A stretch of DNA of 7,076 nucleotides from Promethearchaeota archaeon (GTDB taxonomy: Archaea; Asgardarchaeota; Lokiarchaeia; Sigynarchaeales; MK-D1). Shown one piece after another: positions 5,576 through 7,076 of the stretch (positions are counted from its first letter, which is position 1; each line of letters starts with the position of its first letter). The notes below the pieces were generated by a model, which saw only the letters and a list, made by a program, of their open reading frames with translations, made no database searches and was not told the origin of the DNA. The translations under genes were made by a program, and so were the position numbers. The stretch is from NCBI GenBank assembly GCA_016839385.1, contig JAEOUK010000427.1:1-7076 (forward strand). Reading direction: 5' to 3'.

Positions 5576-5595
5576 AAAAAGAGAAAAAAATAAAA
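5576..5595 (-). terminator. T-rich terminator of the surface protein gene
   Basis: On the minus strand TTTTATTTTTTTCTCTTTTT begins directly after the TAA stop codon at 5596-5598. It has no hairpin and fits archaeal U-tract termination. It is almost the same string as the tract after the seven-helix gene (1209-1228, plus): TTTTA, six or seven T, CTC, then more T. Confidence 0.6.
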
Positions 5596-7076
5596 TTAGA
5601 GTTGTTTAGCAACATCTGAAATTAATTTATTTATTGTATTGATTAAGTTTTTATCCCCTAGGGCTTCAAAGATCGTCTTGAGATAGAGGTAATCTGTATA
5701 AGCTGTTTGAAAATCTTCCGTTTGGTATTTTGTTTCAGCTTCTTTCAGTATATTTGCACTTATCTCCCTAATATTTGGGATTTTATCAATCAATTCTTTT
5801 ACCTTGGTTTTGGTTGCAGAAACTTGAGATTTCTCGTTCAATTCTTCCCTTAACAACAAGATTTGATGATAGATCACAAGAGCAGTTTCGAAATCACCTG
5901 TATTTTCAGTTTCTTCAGCTAACTTGAGATATTCAGCTGCTTTTTGTTGAAGAGCTTGCTTGCTACCAGGTCTCACGAAATCTAGTGCCTTTTCTTGGTA
6001 TTTCGAGAGTTTAGTTTGATAGTTCTTTAAACTCTCAGCAGCACCGGGTTTTCCAAATTTGAAAAGCTCATTTGCAATTTCAATAAGTCTCTGATATTTT
6101 GCTATCGCTGCATAATAGTCCTTATCTCTTTCAGCTTTAGATGCTTCTTTCTGTACTCTTTTCTGTTGTGCGAGTAAAGCATTTGCAGCTCTATCTGTCT
6201 CTTCAAAGTCAAGAATTTCTCTTTGAGTTTTCTTTTTCTTAGCGACAACTGCAATCAGAGTTATTGCAACCACTAGACCAAGCCCTCCTAATATATAAGG
6301 AAGCCATTTAAGTAATGCTGGGGGTATTAATGGAGCTGCGAGTATAAGGAATGAAAACGCATTTGTCTGAGCAGTTGTATTACTTGTGCTGATCCCTGAG
6401 CTGCTTACATAGAACGTGACCCCATAAGTATCTTTAATTTCGAAGTAGTAGGATAGAGTTTCTCCTGCATCAAAGTATGAAGAAGGTATTGTTGCTTGAC
6501 CATTCATAAGAGTAATAGATGTCCAATCTATTGGCGTAGCCGCGGAAGGTCCTGATGTTATTTTGAAATAAACTTTGGCCCAATCTAATGTGCTATTATC
6601 ATCAAATGGCAAAATTAACACAAAATCTGTGTTAGCAGTTATATTTGCAACTGAATAATCAGCTAGGTTGAAAATGATCATTGTCTGCACATATTCCAAT
6701 ACTGTAATATCTCCTGATACTAATCCAAAATTTCCATATGTATCATTTGCATAGACAGTGTAGCTATGAAGTCCAGCAGTGAGTATGCCAGTAAAATTGT
6801 ACATATCTGCACTCATGTATTGCAATTCGTAAAGAGTACCGTCAAAATTTACCCATACGGTGTCAATAGTAGATAAATCTGTTACATTGACACGAATAAC
6901 GATTGTTCCATTATATGCTATGGGATCTCCAGTTACTTCTACTAAATTGGATACAGTAGGATCGGTCGTGTCTTCTACGGTAATGCTACTCGATGCAAGA
7001 ATTACCTCATTCCCTAGAGTATCATTGGAGTAAATGGTATAACTATAAACCCCTACACTCGGAGTGGAAGTGAAAT
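5596..7076 (-). CDS. Surface protein: Ig-like repeats, one TM helix, cytoplasmic TPR-like tail (5' end outside window)
   Basis: The minus-strand frame stays open from the right edge (last full codon ends at 7074) to TAA at 5596, giving 492 residues; the N-terminus and promoter are outside. Residues are numbered from the TTG codon at 6825, which is only internal. The upstream part and residues 1-45 contain two Ig-like beta repeats recognised by SYTIYSNDTLGN and SYTVYANDTYGN. A further beta-rich domain covers about 49-142, with many N-x-S/T sites for glycosylation. A hydrophobic stretch leads into one membrane helix at about 174-195, followed by KKKK (196-199), which marks the cytoplasmic side. 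The tail, 200-409, is helical and Lys/Glu-rich with three TPR-like units near 231-258, 303-333 and 363-392, each containing D-[YF]-x2-A and then Tyr/Leu positions. A role as a surface receptor, adhesin or cell-envelope link to inner partners is inference. Confidence 0.8.
   Translation of the reverse strand, partial: FTSTPSVGVYSYTIYSNDTLGNEVILASSSITVEDTTDPTVSNLVEVTGDPIAYNGTIVIRVNVTDLSTIDTVWVNFDGTLYELQYMSADMYNFTGILTAGLHSYTVYANDTYGNFGLVSGDITVLEYVQTMIIFNLADYSVANITANTDFVLILPFDDNSTLDWAKVYFKITSGPSAATPIDWTSITLMNGQATIPSSYFDAGETLSYYFEIKDTYGVTFYVSSSGISTSNTTAQTNAFSFLILAAPLIPPALLKWLPYILGGLGLVVAITLIAVVAKKKKTQREILDFEETDRAANALLAQQKRVQKEASKAERDKDYYAAIAKYQRLIEIANELFKFGKPGAAESLKNYQTKLSKYQEKALDFVRPGSKQALQQKAAEYLKLAEETENTGDFETALVIYHQILLLREELNEKSQVSATKTKVKELIDKIPNIREISANILKEAETKYQTEDFQTAYTDYLYLKTIFEALGDKNLINTINKLISDVAKQL
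6725..7056 (-). repeat. Two tandem Ig-like repeat copies in the surface protein gene
   Basis: The codons for SYTVYANDTYGN (about 6730-6765) and SYTIYSNDTLGN (about 7009-7044) sit 279 bases apart, a 93-residue period. Each lies next to a short Gly turn and is followed about nine residues later by an ITV strand. The DNA of the two copies is still visibly alike. More copies probably lie beyond the right edge. Confidence 0.6.

Larger units (their letters stand above)
4995..5595. other. Long intergenic region with small open frames and repeats
   Basis: About 600 bases lie between the tRNA-like gene and the surface protein gene. The left half (to about 5340) looks less AT-rich than the neighbours and holds two short overlapping plus-strand frames (5065-5184 and 5174-5350) and a set of ATGGTCGC direct and inverted copies. 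The right half is AT-rich, with a 7-pair hairpin at 5420-5443 and three spaced TGAAATT words at about 5477-5518. I looked for RNase P RNA and SRP RNA core motifs and did not see them. It could be a decayed mobile segment or an unrecognised RNA gene. Confidence 0.5.

Noticed and set aside
4995..5595. RNase P RNA or SRP RNA gene in the gap
   Set aside because: The conserved core motifs I know for these RNAs were not found on either strand by eye.
6823..6825. TTG at 6825 as the real start of the surface protein
   Set aside because: The frame stays open for 83 more codons to the window edge and those residues continue the Ig-like repeat pattern, so this is an internal codon.
1..7076. CRISPR array, insertion sequence or classic att site repeats
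   Set aside because: No regularly spaced direct repeats with spacers, no transposase-like frame, and no second copy of the tRNA 3' end were seen.

Overview
The window looks like AT-rich archaeal DNA, most likely from an Asgard-type (Lokiarchaeota-like) genome. Four things support this. TATA-like boxes sit about 25-30 bases before several start codons that lack a ribosome binding site. T-rich terminators follow stop codons. A tRNA-like gene has no encoded CCA. There is also a surface protein with outside Ig-like repeats, one membrane anchor and an inside TPR-like tail. The lineage is inferred from style and protein types, not from a marker gene.

Layout from left to right. Bases 1-207 (minus) hold the N-terminal part of a TIGR04076-type small protein that runs off the left edge. 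Bases 208-500 are a divergent intergenic region with one promoter for each side. Bases 501-1202 (plus) encode a stand-alone seven-helix membrane protein of unknown function. It converges, 18 bases apart, with a glycoside hydrolase family 4 (GH4) gene at 1221-2729 (minus). A 58-base gap separates GH4 from a divergently transcribed major facilitator transporter (2788-4050, plus). That gap contains a perfectly palindromic TATA-like element exactly midway between the two start codons. A short-chain dehydrogenase/reductase (4100-4897, plus) follows with its own TATA-like box.

A tRNA-like gene (4919-4994, minus) has good acceptor, D and T arms but an anticodon arm that cannot be read canonically. 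Bases 4995-5595 hold no convincing gene; they contain two short overlapping open frames and a small family of direct/inverted 8-mers. From 5596 to the right edge (minus) lies the C-terminal part of the Ig-like/TM/TPR-like surface protein.

The GH4 enzyme and the transporter are the best functional pair: uptake of a glycoside or sugar acid and its NAD-dependent cleavage inside the cell, probably switched together from one promoter. The SDR may act in the same pathway or be an unrelated neighbour. The substrates cannot be told from sequence. The most unusual items are the symmetric divergent promoter, the aberrant tRNA, the SDR lacking the usual catalytic Asn, and the repeat-bearing gap at 4995-5595.
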